This document shows positions 33,501 to 43,007 of a stretch of 50,753 bases of DNA, in pieces. The notes under the pieces were generated by a model. It saw nothing but the letters and a program-made list of their open reading frames with translations. It ran no database searches and was not told the origin of the DNA. Position 1 is the first letter of the stretch. The number at the start of each line of letters is the position of its first letter. The DNA is from Bacillota bacterium (GTDB lineage: Bacteria > Bacillota > Clostridia > Peptostreptococcales > Anaerovoracaceae): positions 1-50,753 of the forward strand of contig JAQXIX010000019.1 in assembly GCA_029008005.1 (NCBI GenBank), read 5' to 3'. Both the position numbers and the translations under genes were made by a program.

Positions 33501-35144
33501 ATGAATCTGATAACAAATTTTACGGGAAGCCTTAAAAACGAATTCAAAGGCTATAACAAAAGCAGTTTCGTTAAGGATCTTATGTCCGGAATAACAGTTG
33601 CCGCCGTAGCGCTGCCTCTGGCTCTTGCCTTCGGTGTAAGCTCCGGTGCTACTGCTGCCGCCGGACTGGTAACGGCCATACTGGGAGGACTGGTCATGAG
33701 TTTCTTTTCCGGAGCATCATTCCAGATATCCGGACCAACGGGAGCCATGACGGCGGTTCTTGTCACTCTTGCAGCCAAATACGGCATGCAGGGAATATTA
33801 CTGGCCACATTTATTGCAGGTGTTTTTCTTGTTGTTGCCGGTCTTTTTAAGCTGGGGCGAGTAATTTATCTGATTCCGTCATCAGTAATGACAGGGTTTA
33901 CTTCCGGAATCGCAGTTATTATTGCGCTGGGACAGCTTGACAATTTCTTCGGTGTCAAATCCGAAGGCTCCATCGCTGTCGAAAAAGTCGCATCTTATTT
34001 CACAAACGGATTCGAGCCGAATCTTCAGGCCGTTATTATCGGTGTGGCTGTAATTGTATTTATGCTTATATGGCCAAAAAAATTTAACGAGAAAGTACCT
34101 TCATCACTTGTAGCAATTGTTCTCGTCGCAATTACGGTTCAATTCGTACACCTTGACGTCGATGTAATAGGCGATATTCCGAGAACACTCCTTCTCGAAG
34201 ACAGGCTGTCAATCGGTGCTCTTAACTATCAGGTAGCCAGAGGAATGCTTGGTCCTGCATTTACCATTGCTGCCCTTTGCATGGTCGAAAGTCTTCTGTG
34301 TGGTGCCGCAGGCGGTAAAATGAAAGACGAAGAGCTTGATGCCGACAGAGAACTTGTCGCTCAGGGAATAGGCAATATGATAATCCCTATATTCGGAGGA
34401 GTTCCTGCTACTGCAGCCATAGCGCGAACAAGTGTCGCTATCAAGTCAGGCTGTGTAACAAGGCTTACAGGTATCATCCACGCGGTAATCCTGCTTCTTT
34501 CGATGTTTGTCCTCGGCCCTGTTATGAGCGATATTCCTCTTTCGGCTCTGGCAGGCGTTCTGATTGTTACTGCTTGGAGAATGAATGATTTCGCTAACAT
34601 CAAGTACATATTCGGCCACAAGTTCAAATCCGGTATCATCAAGTTCACTGTAACACTTGTTGCAACTGTCTGCCTCGACCTGACAGAAGCGATAATAATC
34701 GGTGTTATTATTTCAGCTATTCTGCTGCTCTACAATATTTCGGACATCGAGATAAATATCAGAACCGCAGACAAGACCAGACTCGAAAAAGTCGGAATCC
34801 GTGTTGATGAATCATCCGATGAAATAAAGGTAGCATATCTTACAGGGATAATATTCTTCGCGGTTGTTGACAAGCTCCAGAAAGAACTTCGTGCACAGGA
34901 AAAGGCCACCAAGGTTCTAATCCTGTCAATGCGAGGTGTTCCGTCCATTGACCTCTCCGGAGTTCAGGCTATGACGGAACTGATTAAATTCATGCAGGAG
35001 CACGGTACTATCATATATCTCACAAGTGCACAGCCTGCCGTAATAAGCAAGCTGGAGCGAGGCGGCGTTATTGATCTTATCGGAAGAGAAAACATTTACA
35101 AAAGCGCCGAAAATGCTATCGAAGAAGCATATGAGGAACTTTAG
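33501..35144 (+). CDS. SulP-family anion transporter with STAS domain
   Basis: 547 residues: an 11-14 helix SulP membrane domain (about 25-420) and a cytoplasmic STAS domain (about 435-547). Visible family marks are AVALPLALAFGVSSGA near 35-50, SGPTGAMTAVLVTLAA near 77-92 and GGVPATAAIARTSVAIKSG near 300-318, the sulfate-transporter signature region. STAS contains SIDLSGVQAM, the site phosphorylated in anti-sigma-antagonist relatives. SulP proteins carry sulfate, bicarbonate or dicarboxylates; substrate undetermined, and no carbonic anhydrase or sulfate gene is adjacent. AAGGGG precedes the ATG. Divergent from pflB and ends at a bidirectional terminator. Confidence 0.92.
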   Translation: MNLITNFTGSLKNEFKGYNKSSFVKDLMSGITVAAVALPLALAFGVSSGATAAAGLVTAILGGLVMSFFSGASFQISGPTGAMTAVLVTLAAKYGMQGILLATFIAGVFLVVAGLFKLGRVIYLIPSSVMTGFTSGIAVIIALGQLDNFFGVKSEGSIAVEKVASYFTNGFEPNLQAVIIGVAVIVFMLIWPKKFNEKVPSSLVAIVLVAITVQFVHLDVDVIGDIPRTLLLEDRLSIGALNYQVARGMLGPAFTIAALCMVESLLCGAAGGKMKDEELDADRELVAQGIGNMIIPIFGGVPATAAIARTSVAIKSGCVTRLTGIIHAVILLLSMFVLGPVMSDIPLSALAGVLIVTAWRMNDFANIKYIFGHKFKSGIIKFTVTLVATVCLDLTEAIIIGVIISAILLLYNISDIEINIRTADKTRLEKVGIRVDESSDEIKVAYLTGIIFFAVVDKLQKELRAQEKATKVLILSMRGVPSIDLSGVQAMTELIKFMQEHGTIIYLTSAQPAVISKLERGGVIDLIGRENIYKSAENAIEEAYEEL

Positions 35145-35153
35145 AAACATAAA

Positions 35154-35190
35154 GAAAAAACCACGGTTAACATAACATCACCGTGGTTTT
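35154..35190. terminator. Bidirectional terminator between sulP and the his operon
   Basis: AAAACCACGGT and ACCGTGGTTTT form an 11-bp stem with a 12-nt loop; A-rich on the left and T-rich on the right, so it works in both directions. Its right arm includes the stop and last codons of the PHP phosphatase gene. Confidence 0.9.
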
Positions 35191-35975
35191 TTTAATGAAA
35201 ACTTTTCAATCATTTCTGCTGCTTTTGCTATATTATCGACGCTGTGGCAATCTCCCGACAGTACGAAGTCGGCACCGCAGTCCATAAGATAGTCAAGTAT
35301 CGGCTTTGACGGATAAGGCTCTGTTCTGTAACCTCGTATCATCCCGCCGAAATTAATTTCAAACAGCGGCGCTTCGTCTGCGGCAAGAAGTTTATCTGCA
35401 GCAGCCTTCCAGGCCGCAACGTAGCGCGGGTGACTCTCGTCGAAATATTTACCCTGACCGCCCTGTTCGCCGCCTCTGTTAAACTTTGTTACCAGATCAA
35501 AGTGACCTACAATATCTGCGCCTGTTTTTCGGCACACATCTCCCACCAGCCTGTAGTAATCTTCGCAAAGACTGTAGACATCACCGCCATAATCTTCTTC
35601 GATGGCCTGTTCCAGCATTTCCGGTGTATCATCTACCGACAGGCGGGAGGGCAGATAATGAACAGATCCTATCACATAGTCCCATCTGTCTGTCGGTTCC
35701 TCGGAGCAGTAGTCCTGTTCAATACCGCAAAGCACATTAATCTGCTCTCCGAATTCCATATCAAGCCTTCGAATTTCGTCTTCGTATTTATCAGTATCTT
35801 CCAGCGTCATGCACATTTCGGGATCGAAGTCTGTGTGACTGTGACCTGAAAATCCAATCGTACTCATTCCAGCATCAAGGGCAGCGAAAATCATTTCCTC
35901 CGGAGTATTTTTACCGTCACAGTAACAGGTATGCATATGGAGGTCTTTGCGCCCTTTTATCTCACTAAGCTTCAC
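35178..35975 (-). CDS. hisJ: Histidinol-phosphatase, PHP family
   Basis: 265 residues of the PHP metal-dependent phosphohydrolase superfamily. The N-terminal metal site is [12 protein letters not shown] (near 11-22), with GFSGHSH, the GIEQDY loop and the C-terminal [10 protein letters not shown] motif also present. It converts histidinol phosphate to histidinol. It overlaps the end of hisIE by 11 bp and is last in the his operon, which supports the role over other PHP functions. Confidence 0.88.
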   Translation of the reverse strand: MKLSEIKGRKDLHMHTCYCDGKNTPEEMIFAALDAGMSTIGFSGHSHTDFDPEMCMTLEDTDKYEDEIRRLDMEFGEQINVLCGIEQDYCSEEPTDRWDYVIGSVHYLPSRLSVDDTPEMLEQAIEEDYGGDVYSLCEDYYRLVGDVCRKTGADIVGHFDLVTKFNRGGEQGGQGKYFDESHPRYVAAWKAAADKLLAADEAPLFEINFGGMIRGYRTEPYPSKPILDYLMDCGADFVLSGDCHSVDNIAKAAEMIEKFSLKKPR

Positions 35976-36621
35976 CTGTCATTTTCTCCTGCTTAACTTT
36001 GTGATCTATTACGTGGCGAGACGCCAGTTCTGAAGTAATATCCTCAAGGGATATGCCCGCTTCAACCATAAGCACCATAACATGGTATGCCAGATCGGCA
36101 ATTTCATAAATGGTTTCAGCCTTGTCTTCGGCCTTTGCGGCAATAATTACTTCTGTAGACTCTTCTCCAACCTTCTTGAGGATCTTGTCCAGACCTTTTT
36201 CAAAGAGGTAAGTTGTGTATGAGCCTTCCTTCTTTTCTGTTTTTCTGCCTCTGATAAGGTCCATGAGACCTTCGTATGAAAATGCCGGCGCAGCTTCTTC
36301 CTCCATCAGAGGATAATCGAAGCACGACCATGTTCCCAAATGGCATGCAGGTCCGTCAGGCTGCACCTCAACAACTAGTGCATCCCTGTCACAGTCTGCC
36401 GTTATCGAAACTATGTGCTGATAATTTCCGCTTGTTTCGCCTTTGAGCCAGAGTTCCTGTCTGGATCTGCTCCAGAAGCATGTGAGCTTTTTCTCCATGG
36501 AAATTCTCAGACTTTCTTCATTCATGTATGCTAATGTCAGCACCTGCTTGGTGTTTGTATCCACAACGACAGCAGGTACCAGACCCTTTTCGTCAAATTT
36601 CACTTCACTGATATCTATCAT
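35965..36621 (-). CDS. hisIE: Bifunctional PRA-CH / PRA-PH
   Basis: 218 residues. N-terminal HisI (phosphoribosyl-AMP cyclohydrolase) shows [18 protein letters not shown] and the metal-binding [11 protein letters not shown] and CHLGTWSCF segments; C-terminal HisE (phosphoribosyl-ATP pyrophosphatase) runs from about 120, with [15 protein letters not shown] and [10 protein letters not shown]. The two carry out steps 2 and 3. The ATG at 36621 is preceded by AGGAGAGG; a longer reading to 36684 has no such site. Confidence 0.96.
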   Translation of the reverse strand: MIDISEVKFDEKGLVPAVVVDTNTKQVLTLAYMNEESLRISMEKKLTCFWSRSRQELWLKGETSGNYQHIVSITADCDRDALVVEVQPDGPACHLGTWSCFDYPLMEEEAAPAFSYEGLMDLIRGRKTEKKEGSYTTYLFEKGLDKILKKVGEESTEVIIAAKAEDKAETIYEIADLAYHVMVLMVEAGISLEDITSELASRHVIDHKVKQEKMTGEA

Positions 36622-36655
36622 CCTGAACCTCTCCTGTAAATTCAAAAATATTCTG

Positions 36656-37417
36656 CTATACAAGTCTTGCCGGAATTCCCGCATCTGCCATTGCTTTTTT
36701 TAAATCAGAAATAGCAACTTCTCCGAAGTGGAATATCGAAGCCGCAAGTCCTGCATCAATACTCGGAATCTCCTCGAACAAATCGATGAAATCATTTATA
36801 CATCCTGCTCCGCCTGAAGCAATTACAGGTACACTGACTGCATCACAGACTTTTTTAAGCAAAGGCAAATCGAAGCCACCCTTAACGCCGTCGGTATCTA
36901 TTGAGTTGACAACAACTTCTCCGGCACCGTCTGCAACACATTTCTTTATCCAGTCTATCGCTTCCATTCCCGTATTTTCTCTGCCGCCTCTTGAAAAGAC
37001 TCTGTACACACCGTCTACCAGAGCGATATCAGCAGATATTACAACACACTGATCTCCGTAAAGCTTAGCCGCTTCACCGATAATCGCCGGATTTCTGATT
37101 GCTCCGGAGTTAACGCTGACTTTATCAGCTCCGCATTTCAGCACTCTGTCAAAGTCCTCAACAGAGCTTATTCCTCCGCCGACAGTCAGCGGAATAAAGA
37201 CTTTGCTTGCAGTTTCCGTCAATATGTCGGTAAACAGTTTCCTTCCTTCACTGGATGCTGTAATATCATAAAAAACCAGTTCATCTGCTCCGGCCTTCGT
37301 ATAATATTCCGCCAGTTCAACAGGAGATGCAACGTCTCCCAGTTCCTTGAATTTTATTCCCTTCACTACCCTGCCGTCTTTAACATCAAGGCAGGGGATA
37401 ATTCTCTTAGTTATCAT
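36656..37417 (-). CDS. hisF: Imidazole glycerol phosphate synthase, cyclase subunit
   Basis: 253 residues, TIM barrel. The catalytic aspartates are in [14 protein letters not shown] (residue 11) and [13 protein letters not shown] (residue 130 region). It uses ammonia from HisH to form IGP and AICAR. Its start overlaps the hisA stop by 4 bp (ATGA). Confidence 0.97.
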   Translation of the reverse strand: MITKRIIPCLDVKDGRVVKGIKFKELGDVASPVELAEYYTKAGADELVFYDITASSEGRKLFTDILTETASKVFIPLTVGGGISSVEDFDRVLKCGADKVSVNSGAIRNPAIIGEAAKLYGDQCVVISADIALVDGVYRVFSRGGRENTGMEAIDWIKKCVADGAGEVVVNSIDTDGVKGGFDLPLLKKVCDAVSVPVIASGGAGCINDFIDLFEEIPSIDAGLAASIFHFGEVAISDLKKAMADAGIPARLV

Positions 37418-38127
37418 CTAGCTACCTCTATTGCCTCCTTCAGATCTATTGCTCCTGTATAATAAGCCTTGCCTATTATTGCTCCGTACATTCCCTCGGC
37501 CGCAAGACGCTTCACATCGTCTATTGTCGATACACCGCCCGAGGCTACAATCTGCATTCCGAATTTTTCAGAGAGCGTCTGATACATTTCGTGGTTGGTT
37601 CCTTCCATCGCTCCGTCCTTCGAAATGTCAGTCACATTAATTCTCTCAACACCGATTTCCTGCAGGTAGCGACAGAAGGGTATAAGCTCCATATCAGACT
37701 TCTCTTTCCATCCTTTTATCGCAACGTATCCGTCCTTCACATCTACGCCTACCACAATCCTTCCGCCGTATTTTCTCACGGCAGCTTCAAGAAAGTCTCT
37801 GTCCTTTACTGCAGCCGTACCAAGAACAACCGCATCAATCCCGGCCTCCATGTATCTGTCAACAACTTCCATGCTTCTGATACCTCCGCCTATTTCGCAG
37901 GGACACCCTGCCGCCTGCTTTATAGCTGTTACCGTATCAAAGTTAGGCGTGTTTCCGTCTCTGGCGCCTTCCAGATCCACTATATGAATCAGCTCCGCTC
38001 CGCAGGTCGCGAAATCCTCTGCTATTTCCGCCGGATTGTCACTGTACACAGTCATGTCTTCGTACTTTCCCTTAAGGAGCCTTACTGCCTTACCGTCTAT
38101 AATATCTATTGCCGGAAGTATTATCAT
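37414..38127 (-). CDS. hisA: ProFAR isomerase
   Basis: 237 residues, TIM barrel homologous to HisF. The catalytic Asp near residue 8 (LPAIDIIDGKAVRLLKG) and the second Asp in TDISKDGAMEGTN are present. Isomerises ProFAR to PRFAR. It starts immediately after the hisH stop. Confidence 0.96.
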   Translation of the reverse strand: MIILPAIDIIDGKAVRLLKGKYEDMTVYSDNPAEIAEDFATCGAELIHIVDLEGARDGNTPNFDTVTAIKQAAGCPCEIGGGIRSMEVVDRYMEAGIDAVVLGTAAVKDRDFLEAAVRKYGGRIVVGVDVKDGYVAIKGWKEKSDMELIPFCRYLQEIGVERINVTDISKDGAMEGTNHEMYQTLSEKFGMQIVASGGVSTIDDVKRLAAEGMYGAIIGKAYYTGAIDLKEAIEVAR

Positions 38128-38748
38128 TTACATTCCCCCTATTTCACAAAATGCTCTGAGGATTTTCATTCCCACTTCTCCGCTCTTTTCCGGATGAAAC
38201 TGACATCCGAAAACGTTTCCGTCAGCTACTGCAGCAGTAAGCTCTGCACCGTATTCAGTAGTTGCAATGGTTTTGTCGCCGCAATCGGTTCCGTAAAAGG
38301 AATGGACGAAATAAACACAGTCACCTTCGTTAACATATTTGAACAAAGGACTCTTCTCTCCCCGGAACTTCAGACCGTTCCATCCTATATGCGGAATTTT
38401 ATAGTCCGCCGGCACAACATCCTTAATAGGCACAACGCTGCCCTTAATAAGGCCAAGGCCTTCGTGTTCACCGTACTCATAGCTTTTTTCAAGCAAAAGC
38501 TGCATACCGAGACAAATTCCCATTAATGGTTTGCCTCCCTTAGCCACTTCCGTTACAAGATCCGCCATCCCCGTCTCTCTAAGCTTGCATGCGGCATCCT
38601 CGTAGGCACCTACGCCCGGCAGAATAATTCTGTCTGCATTTCTTATTATTTCAGGATCGGAAGTCACTACTGCTTCACGCCCTATGTATTTCAGAGAACT
38701 CTGAAGAGAGAAAAGGTTTCCGACTCCGTAGTCAATTATTGCTATCAC
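38128..38748 (-). CDS. hisH: Imidazole glycerol phosphate synthase, glutaminase subunit
   Basis: 206 residues, class I glutamine amidotransferase. The nucleophile Cys is in GICLGMQLL (near 79) and the His-Glu pair in FHPEKSGE. It feeds ammonia to HisF. Start is GTG overlapping the hisB stop by one base. Confidence 0.96.
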   Translation of the reverse strand: MIAIIDYGVGNLFSLQSSLKYIGREAVVTSDPEIIRNADRIILPGVGAYEDAACKLRETGMADLVTEVAKGGKPLMGICLGMQLLLEKSYEYGEHEGLGLIKGSVVPIKDVVPADYKIPHIGWNGLKFRGEKSPLFKYVNEGDCVYFVHSFYGTDCGDKTIATTEYGAELTAAVADGNVFGCQFHPEKSGEVGMKILRAFCEIGGM

Positions 38749-39335
38749 TATAATACTCCTTTCGTGGATGGTATCTCGTCTGCGAAATCAGCATCGATTT
38801 TCACAGCCTTCCTCATTGCTCTTGCCGTTGACTTGAACATACCCTCAATAATGTGATGGGAATTTGTTCCCGCCAGCTTTTTCTGATGCAGATTACATCC
38901 GGCATTTCTTACGAAACCATACCAAAATTCGCTTACAAGCTCCGTATCGAAGCTTCCCACTTTCTCAGTCGGTATATCTGCATCAAAGGCGAGATAATCT
39001 CTGCCCGAAAAGTCAACTGCCGTAAGGAGCAGCGCCTCGTCCATCGGGATAATCGCATCACCATATCTGATGATTCCTTTTTTATCACCTAGAGCCTGCT
39101 TGAACCCTTCACCGAGAACAATTCCGATATCCTCGACGGTATGATGGTCGTCAACGTATGTATCGCCTTCGCACCTGAGTTCAATATCGAATCTGCCGTG
39201 CTTAGCGAAAAGAGTCAGCATATGATCCATAAATCCCACACCTGTCTCTATTTGACTTTTGCCTGTGCCGTCCAGATTCAGCTTAAGCTCAATATCGGTT
39301 TCTGCAGTTTTTCTCTTTATCTCCGATGTTCTCAT
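38748..39335 (-). CDS. hisB: Imidazoleglycerol-phosphate dehydratase
   Basis: 195 residues, monofunctional form. Manganese-binding histidine motifs DHMLTLFAKHG, DDHHTVEDIGI and the C-terminal SHHIIEGMFKS are intact. Dehydrates IGP to imidazole acetol phosphate. The phosphatase activity fused to HisB in enterobacteria is supplied here by the separate PHP gene. Confidence 0.97.
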   Translation of the reverse strand: MRTSEIKRKTAETDIELKLNLDGTGKSQIETGVGFMDHMLTLFAKHGRFDIELRCEGDTYVDDHHTVEDIGIVLGEGFKQALGDKKGIIRYGDAIIPMDEALLLTAVDFSGRDYLAFDADIPTEKVGSFDTELVSEFWYGFVRNAGCNLHQKKLAGTNSHHIIEGMFKSTARAMRKAVKIDADFADEIPSTKGVL

Positions 39336-39350
39336 TTCTTTCTCCTAAGA

Positions 39351-40421
39351 CTAAATGATTTCCTTTAATGTATTAATGAAAGCCTCCATTTGCTCGCGGC
39401 TTCCTATAGTTACTCTATTATACTGGGCAATGCGTTCCTTAGTAAAATGGCGCACGAGAATTCCTGCCTTCTTTAAATCTTCATAAAGCTTCCCGCCATC
39501 GTAATCCGGATGCTTCATAAAAACAAAATTGCCAATTGAATCTGTAAGCTCGAAACCCAGCTTCTTCAGCTCACTGACAGTATACTGCCTGTTCTCAATG
39601 ATTTTGCGGCAATTTGACATTGTATATTCGTCATCCTCAAGAACTCCGATTCCCGCAGCCATGGTCATGCCGTTTATATTGTACGGGTTGGTCGAATTCC
39701 TGATTGTGTTAAGATCGCTGATTATTTCTCTGCCGGCAATGCCGAATCCCAATCTGGCCCCGGCCATGGATCTGGATTTCGAGAAGGTCTGTGTTACAAG
39801 GAGATTATCATACTTCTCCACCAAAGGCACACAGCTTTCACAGCCGAAATCCACATAAGCTTCATCCACAACTACTACTTTATCGCGGTTGCTCTCTATT
39901 ATTCCCTCAACTTCATCACGTGAAAGAGCAATTCCCGTATGTGCGTTAGGATTTGCAATAAACAATGTTCCTCCGGCCTTTGCATAATCCTCCGGACTGA
40001 TGCGAAAATCCTCCGTCAGAGGGATTTCTCTGTACGGAGCACCGTTCATATCGGCGAAAACCGGATAGAACCCATAAGTAATATCCGGGAAAACCGCCGG
40101 TGTCTTCTCGTCACAAAAAGCCATAAACGCAAAGTTCAGCACTTCATCCGAACCGTTTGTCAGAAGCACGTTATCCTTCGTCAGCTGCACTCCGTATTTC
40201 CCCGCTAAATATTCCGCGAGACTCTCTGCCAGAGCTTTGCAGTCGGGATCCGGATAGAGCTTCAGTCTCTCTATCGCATCTCGCGCTCTCTCACATGCCT
40301 TCGGTGAGGCCGGATAAGGCGACTCATTTGTATTCAGTTTTATGTACTGCTGATCCTGCGGCTGTTCCCCGGGAACATACGGCTCCAGGTCAGCGAATCT
40401 GTAACTTAAAAATCTGCTCAT
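39351..40421 (-). CDS. hisC: Histidinol-phosphate aminotransferase
   Basis: 356 residues, fold type I PLP enzyme. Substrate region LNTNESPYPASP (near 28-39), TNGSDEVLNF, YVDFGCESCV and the PLP-lysine motif TFSKSRSMAGARLG are present. Converts imidazole acetol phosphate to histidinol phosphate. It starts 4 bp after hisG, so there is no space for hisD, which normally sits here. Confidence 0.95.
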   Translation of the reverse strand: MSRFLSYRFADLEPYVPGEQPQDQQYIKLNTNESPYPASPKACERARDAIERLKLYPDPDCKALAESLAEYLAGKYGVQLTKDNVLLTNGSDEVLNFAFMAFCDEKTPAVFPDITYGFYPVFADMNGAPYREIPLTEDFRISPEDYAKAGGTLFIANPNAHTGIALSRDEVEGIIESNRDKVVVVDEAYVDFGCESCVPLVEKYDNLLVTQTFSKSRSMAGARLGFGIAGREIISDLNTIRNSTNPYNINGMTMAAGIGVLEDDEYTMSNCRKIIENRQYTVSELKKLGFELTDSIGNFVFMKHPDYDGGKLYEDLKKAGILVRHFTKERIAQYNRVTIGSREQMEAFINTLKEII

Positions 40422-40425
40422 TTAC

Positions 40426-41055
40426 TTACTTTATCTGCTCGGCCATTCTGCCGGCAATTTCCTCTATCTGTTTGTTCTTAAACTTAAAGCTTGATTTATT
40501 CGATATCAGTCTGGCGCTTATGTGTGAAATGATCTCAACAACCTCCAGATTGTTTTCTTTTAATGTCGTTCCCGTTTCAACCAGGTCCACTATTACATCG
40601 GAGAGCCCCAGAATCGGAGCCAGTTCAATTGACCCGTTCAGGTGGATGACATCAATATCTCTTCCTGTCGATGCGTAGAATTCTCTCGCAACATTTGTAA
40701 ATTTAGTGGCAACCCTCAGGTCACTGTCAGGATCTTCGACATATCCCTTAGGTGCCGCCACAGACATTCTGCATCGTCCTATGTTAAGATCCAGAAGTTC
40801 ATATACATCAGATTTGGCTTCCATCAGTATGTCTTTTCCCACAACACCGATATCTGCTGCGCCTCTTTCTACATAAATAGCTACGTCTGACGGCTTTACC
40901 CAGAAATATCTCACGCCCTTTTCGGCGTTTTCGAATATGAGCTTTCTGTTTTTCTCACGGATTGACGGACATTCGAAGCCGGCCGCCTCAAACATATCGT
41001 AAACCTTATCTCCAAGTCTGCCCTTCGGTAGTGCGATATTGAGCATCTCAGCCAC
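40426..41055 (-). CDS. hisG: ATP phosphoribosyltransferase, short form
   Basis: 209 residues, the short HisG_S class that lacks the C-terminal regulatory domain and needs HisZ. Motifs ALPKGRLGDKVYDMF, the DIGVVGKDIL segment and the PRPP loop DVIVDLVETGTTLKENNL are clear. The GTG at 41055 has AGGAGG 9 nt upstream and overlaps hisZ by 8 bp; the ATG at 41046, one base after the hisZ stop, is an alternative with no ribosome site at normal distance. Confidence 0.95.
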   Translation of the reverse strand: MAEMLNIALPKGRLGDKVYDMFEAAGFECPSIREKNRKLIFENAEKGVRYFWVKPSDVAIYVERGAADIGVVGKDILMEAKSDVYELLDLNIGRCRMSVAAPKGYVEDPDSDLRVATKFTNVAREFYASTGRDIDVIHLNGSIELAPILGLSDVIVDLVETGTTLKENNLEVVEIISHISARLISNKSSFKFKNKQIEEIAGRMAEQIK

Positions 41056-42019
41056 GGATGACCACCTCCTCTCCATCGAATTTCGGAAGCTTACCCAGAT
41101 TATCCATGTAAACTGCGAAGCCGATAGCTTTTGACTTCCTGTTCATATTTCTCATCAGCTTATCGTACTGTCCTCCCGAAAGAACTCCGTCAGGCACACC
41201 CTTAACGAAACCCTTAAAGAAAATCCCGTTGTAGTATTTCAGATCGCTTACAACAGAAAAATCAAGATTAAGCATATCCTCAAATCCCGATCCCTTAAAG
41301 GCTTTCACTATGCCCTTAAGCCTTTTGATACAGTCTTCGTACCGGTCTCCCACACCTGCCTTCTCAAAGGCTTCTTCAAGCTGCGGAATAATTATTTCCG
41401 GTTTGCCGTAAGTTGTAACCAGGGTTTTAAGAAGCTCACTTCTGGCAGGTCCGATATCGTAATCTCTGCACACCTGAGCCAGTCCGTGAATGTTTTTCTT
41501 GCCTATTTCTTCCGCAATTCTTTCTTCTGCTTCCCTTGAAACTTTGCAGCTGGCAATAAGCTGCGAAAGAATATCCAGATTCGAAATATCCAGCACCGCT
41601 TCATCCGAAAGGATGTTAAGGCTCTCAGCAGCCAGAAGCAGCACCTCGCAAATGCATTCGTCATCAACCTTGCCCAGGCATTCCAGTCCCACCTGCATTA
41701 TTTCCTTAAAGTAATGAGTCTTCGGCGAAACTCTGTAAACATTTTCGTTATAATAAAGTTTTCTTATGTCGTTGCCGATATGTCTGTTGTTTTTCACTAT
41801 AGAAAGTGTTACGTCCGGCTTCAACGCCATAAGCATTCCATCTGTGTCTGTAAATGTGATTATGGACGCATAGTCCATGAAATCTCTGTTGTCTGCATAC
41901 AGGTCAAAGGCCTCAAATTTGCTCATTTTAAACATGGAAAAACCATGACTTGCGTACAGGGCCCGTAGTGCAAACATGGCTTTTTCTTTGTTGCTTAATT
42001 CTGTTAATCTAATCTCCAT
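41048..42019 (-). CDS. hisZ: ATP phosphoribosyltransferase regulatory subunit
   Basis: 323 residues, paralogue of histidyl-tRNA synthetase without the anticodon-binding domain and without the class II catalytic arginine set. Retained histidine-binding parts include the ALKPDVTLSIVK and YNENVYRV segments and the C-terminal YYNGIFFKGFV. Forms a hetero-octamer with short HisG and mediates feedback inhibition by histidine. First gene of the operon, behind its own promoter. Confidence 0.93.
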   Translation of the reverse strand: MEIRLTELSNKEKAMFALRALYASHGFSMFKMSKFEAFDLYADNRDFMDYASIITFTDTDGMLMALKPDVTLSIVKNNRHIGNDIRKLYYNENVYRVSPKTHYFKEIMQVGLECLGKVDDECICEVLLLAAESLNILSDEAVLDISNLDILSQLIASCKVSREAEERIAEEIGKKNIHGLAQVCRDYDIGPARSELLKTLVTTYGKPEIIIPQLEEAFEKAGVGDRYEDCIKRLKGIVKAFKGSGFEDMLNLDFSVVSDLKYYNGIFFKGFVKGVPDGVLSGGQYDKLMRNMNRKSKAIGFAVYMDNLGKLPKFDGEEVVIRG

Positions 42020-42102
42020 TTAGTACTTACGTTCCTTCTCTGTTTTTTTCCTCTCAATGCTTTCATTATACTTTTCTATAGTATCGCATTAACGCTTTAT
42101 CT

Positions 42103-42114
42103 CGTTAAATAACG
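42103..42114. promoter_or_regulatory. Palindrome at the start of the his transcript
   Basis: CGTTA-AA-TAACG, a 12-bp perfect palindrome about 10 bp downstream of the predicted hisZ transcription start; related GTTA elements flank it on both sides. Possible operator for a his repressor. No T-box is present. Confidence 0.4.
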
Positions 42115-42127
42115 AAATCACACTAAC

Positions 42128-42156
42128 ACTATAACAAAAACACCGCATTCTGTCAA
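42128..42156 (-). promoter_or_regulatory. Promoter of the his operon
   Basis: Minus-strand TTGACA (42151-42156), 17-nt spacer, TATAGT (42128-42133). The leader to hisZ is about 100 nt. Confidence 0.8.
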
Positions 42157-42175
42157 GAATGAACGGATGTACCTT

Positions 42176-42949
42176 TTATTTTACTATATCTCCGACTCCC
42201 GGTAAAATCATTGTCGGCTGATATGCATATTTTGACGGTGTACTTTCATCTGAAATTCCCGACAGAACCAAAACTGTCGCAACACCGCTTTCTGTTCCTG
42301 CCACAATATCCGTATCCATACGGTCGCCTATTATCACGGCCTCATCCGAGTGACATCCCAGCAGTCTCAATCCTGTTCTCATCATCAGCGGATTAGGTTT
42401 GCCGCAGAAATACGCCTGTTTGCCTGTTGCCATTTCAATAGGTGCAACAAGAGCTCTGCAGGCCGGGGCAATTCCGTTTTCAATCGGACCCGACACATCG
42501 GAGTTGGCACCGATAAGCTTTGCCCCTTTTACAACCAGATTTACTGCCTTTGTCAGAGTTTCGAGGGAATAACTTCTCCCTTCGCCTATCACAACATAAT
42601 CGGGATTAACATCATTCATAACGATTCCCGCATCGTACAGGGCATTTGTCAGACCTGCCTCGCCCACTGCATACACAGAACAGCCGGGTTTCTGTTCTTT
42701 AAGGAACTCTGCTGTCGCCAATGCGCTCGTATAAAAGTGTTCTTCCGGAACATCCAGTCCCATGCGCAAAAGCTTCTGGCGCAGTTCCTTCTGTGTCATT
42801 CCGCTGTTATTTGTCAGAAACAGATATTGTTTATTTTCTCTCTGAAGCCAGGATACAAACTTCTTTACTCCCGGCAATAATCTGTTGCCATGGTAGATTA
42901 CCCCATCCATGTCACAGATAAATCCCTTCTTGGAATTAAAATCAATCAT
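42176..42949 (-). CDS. HAD-IIA phosphatase (NagD/AraL-like)
   Basis: 257 residues. Motif I CDMDGVIYHGN (near 12-22), motif II FLTNNSGMTQ, and motif III/IV GKPNPLMMRTGL and IIGDRMDTDIVAG match the NagD/PGP branch of HAD phosphatases with a C2 cap. These dephosphorylate small metabolites such as nucleotide monophosphates or glycolytic by-products. The gene follows nadA by 58 bp; a role on NMN or nicotinate nucleotides is only a context-based idea. The GAGG ribosome site can pair with CCTCA 7 nt upstream. Confidence 0.88.
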   Translation of the reverse strand: MIDFNSKKGFICDMDGVIYHGNRLLPGVKKFVSWLQRENKQYLFLTNNSGMTQKELRQKLLRMGLDVPEEHFYTSALATAEFLKEQKPGCSVYAVGEAGLTNALYDAGIVMNDVNPDYVVIGEGRSYSLETLTKAVNLVVKGAKLIGANSDVSGPIENGIAPACRALVAPIEMATGKQAYFCGKPNPLMMRTGLRLLGCHSDEAVIIGDRMDTDIVAGTESGVATVLVLSGISDESTPSKYAYQPTMILPGVGDIVK

Positions 42950-43007
42950 AATATTTCACCTCATTTTCTTTGAGGATATAATATCAGATAAAAGTAAAAT
43001 CCGCTCC

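Noticed and set aside
37591-38526. 311-codon plus-strand frame opposite hisA and hisH
   Set aside because: Antisense to two well-supported genes in a compact operon; Cys/Tyr/Phe/Ser-rich composition typical of a shadow frame.
42020-42175. T-box leader for the histidine operon
   Set aside because: No T-box sequence, specifier stem or terminator is present in the 100-nt leader.
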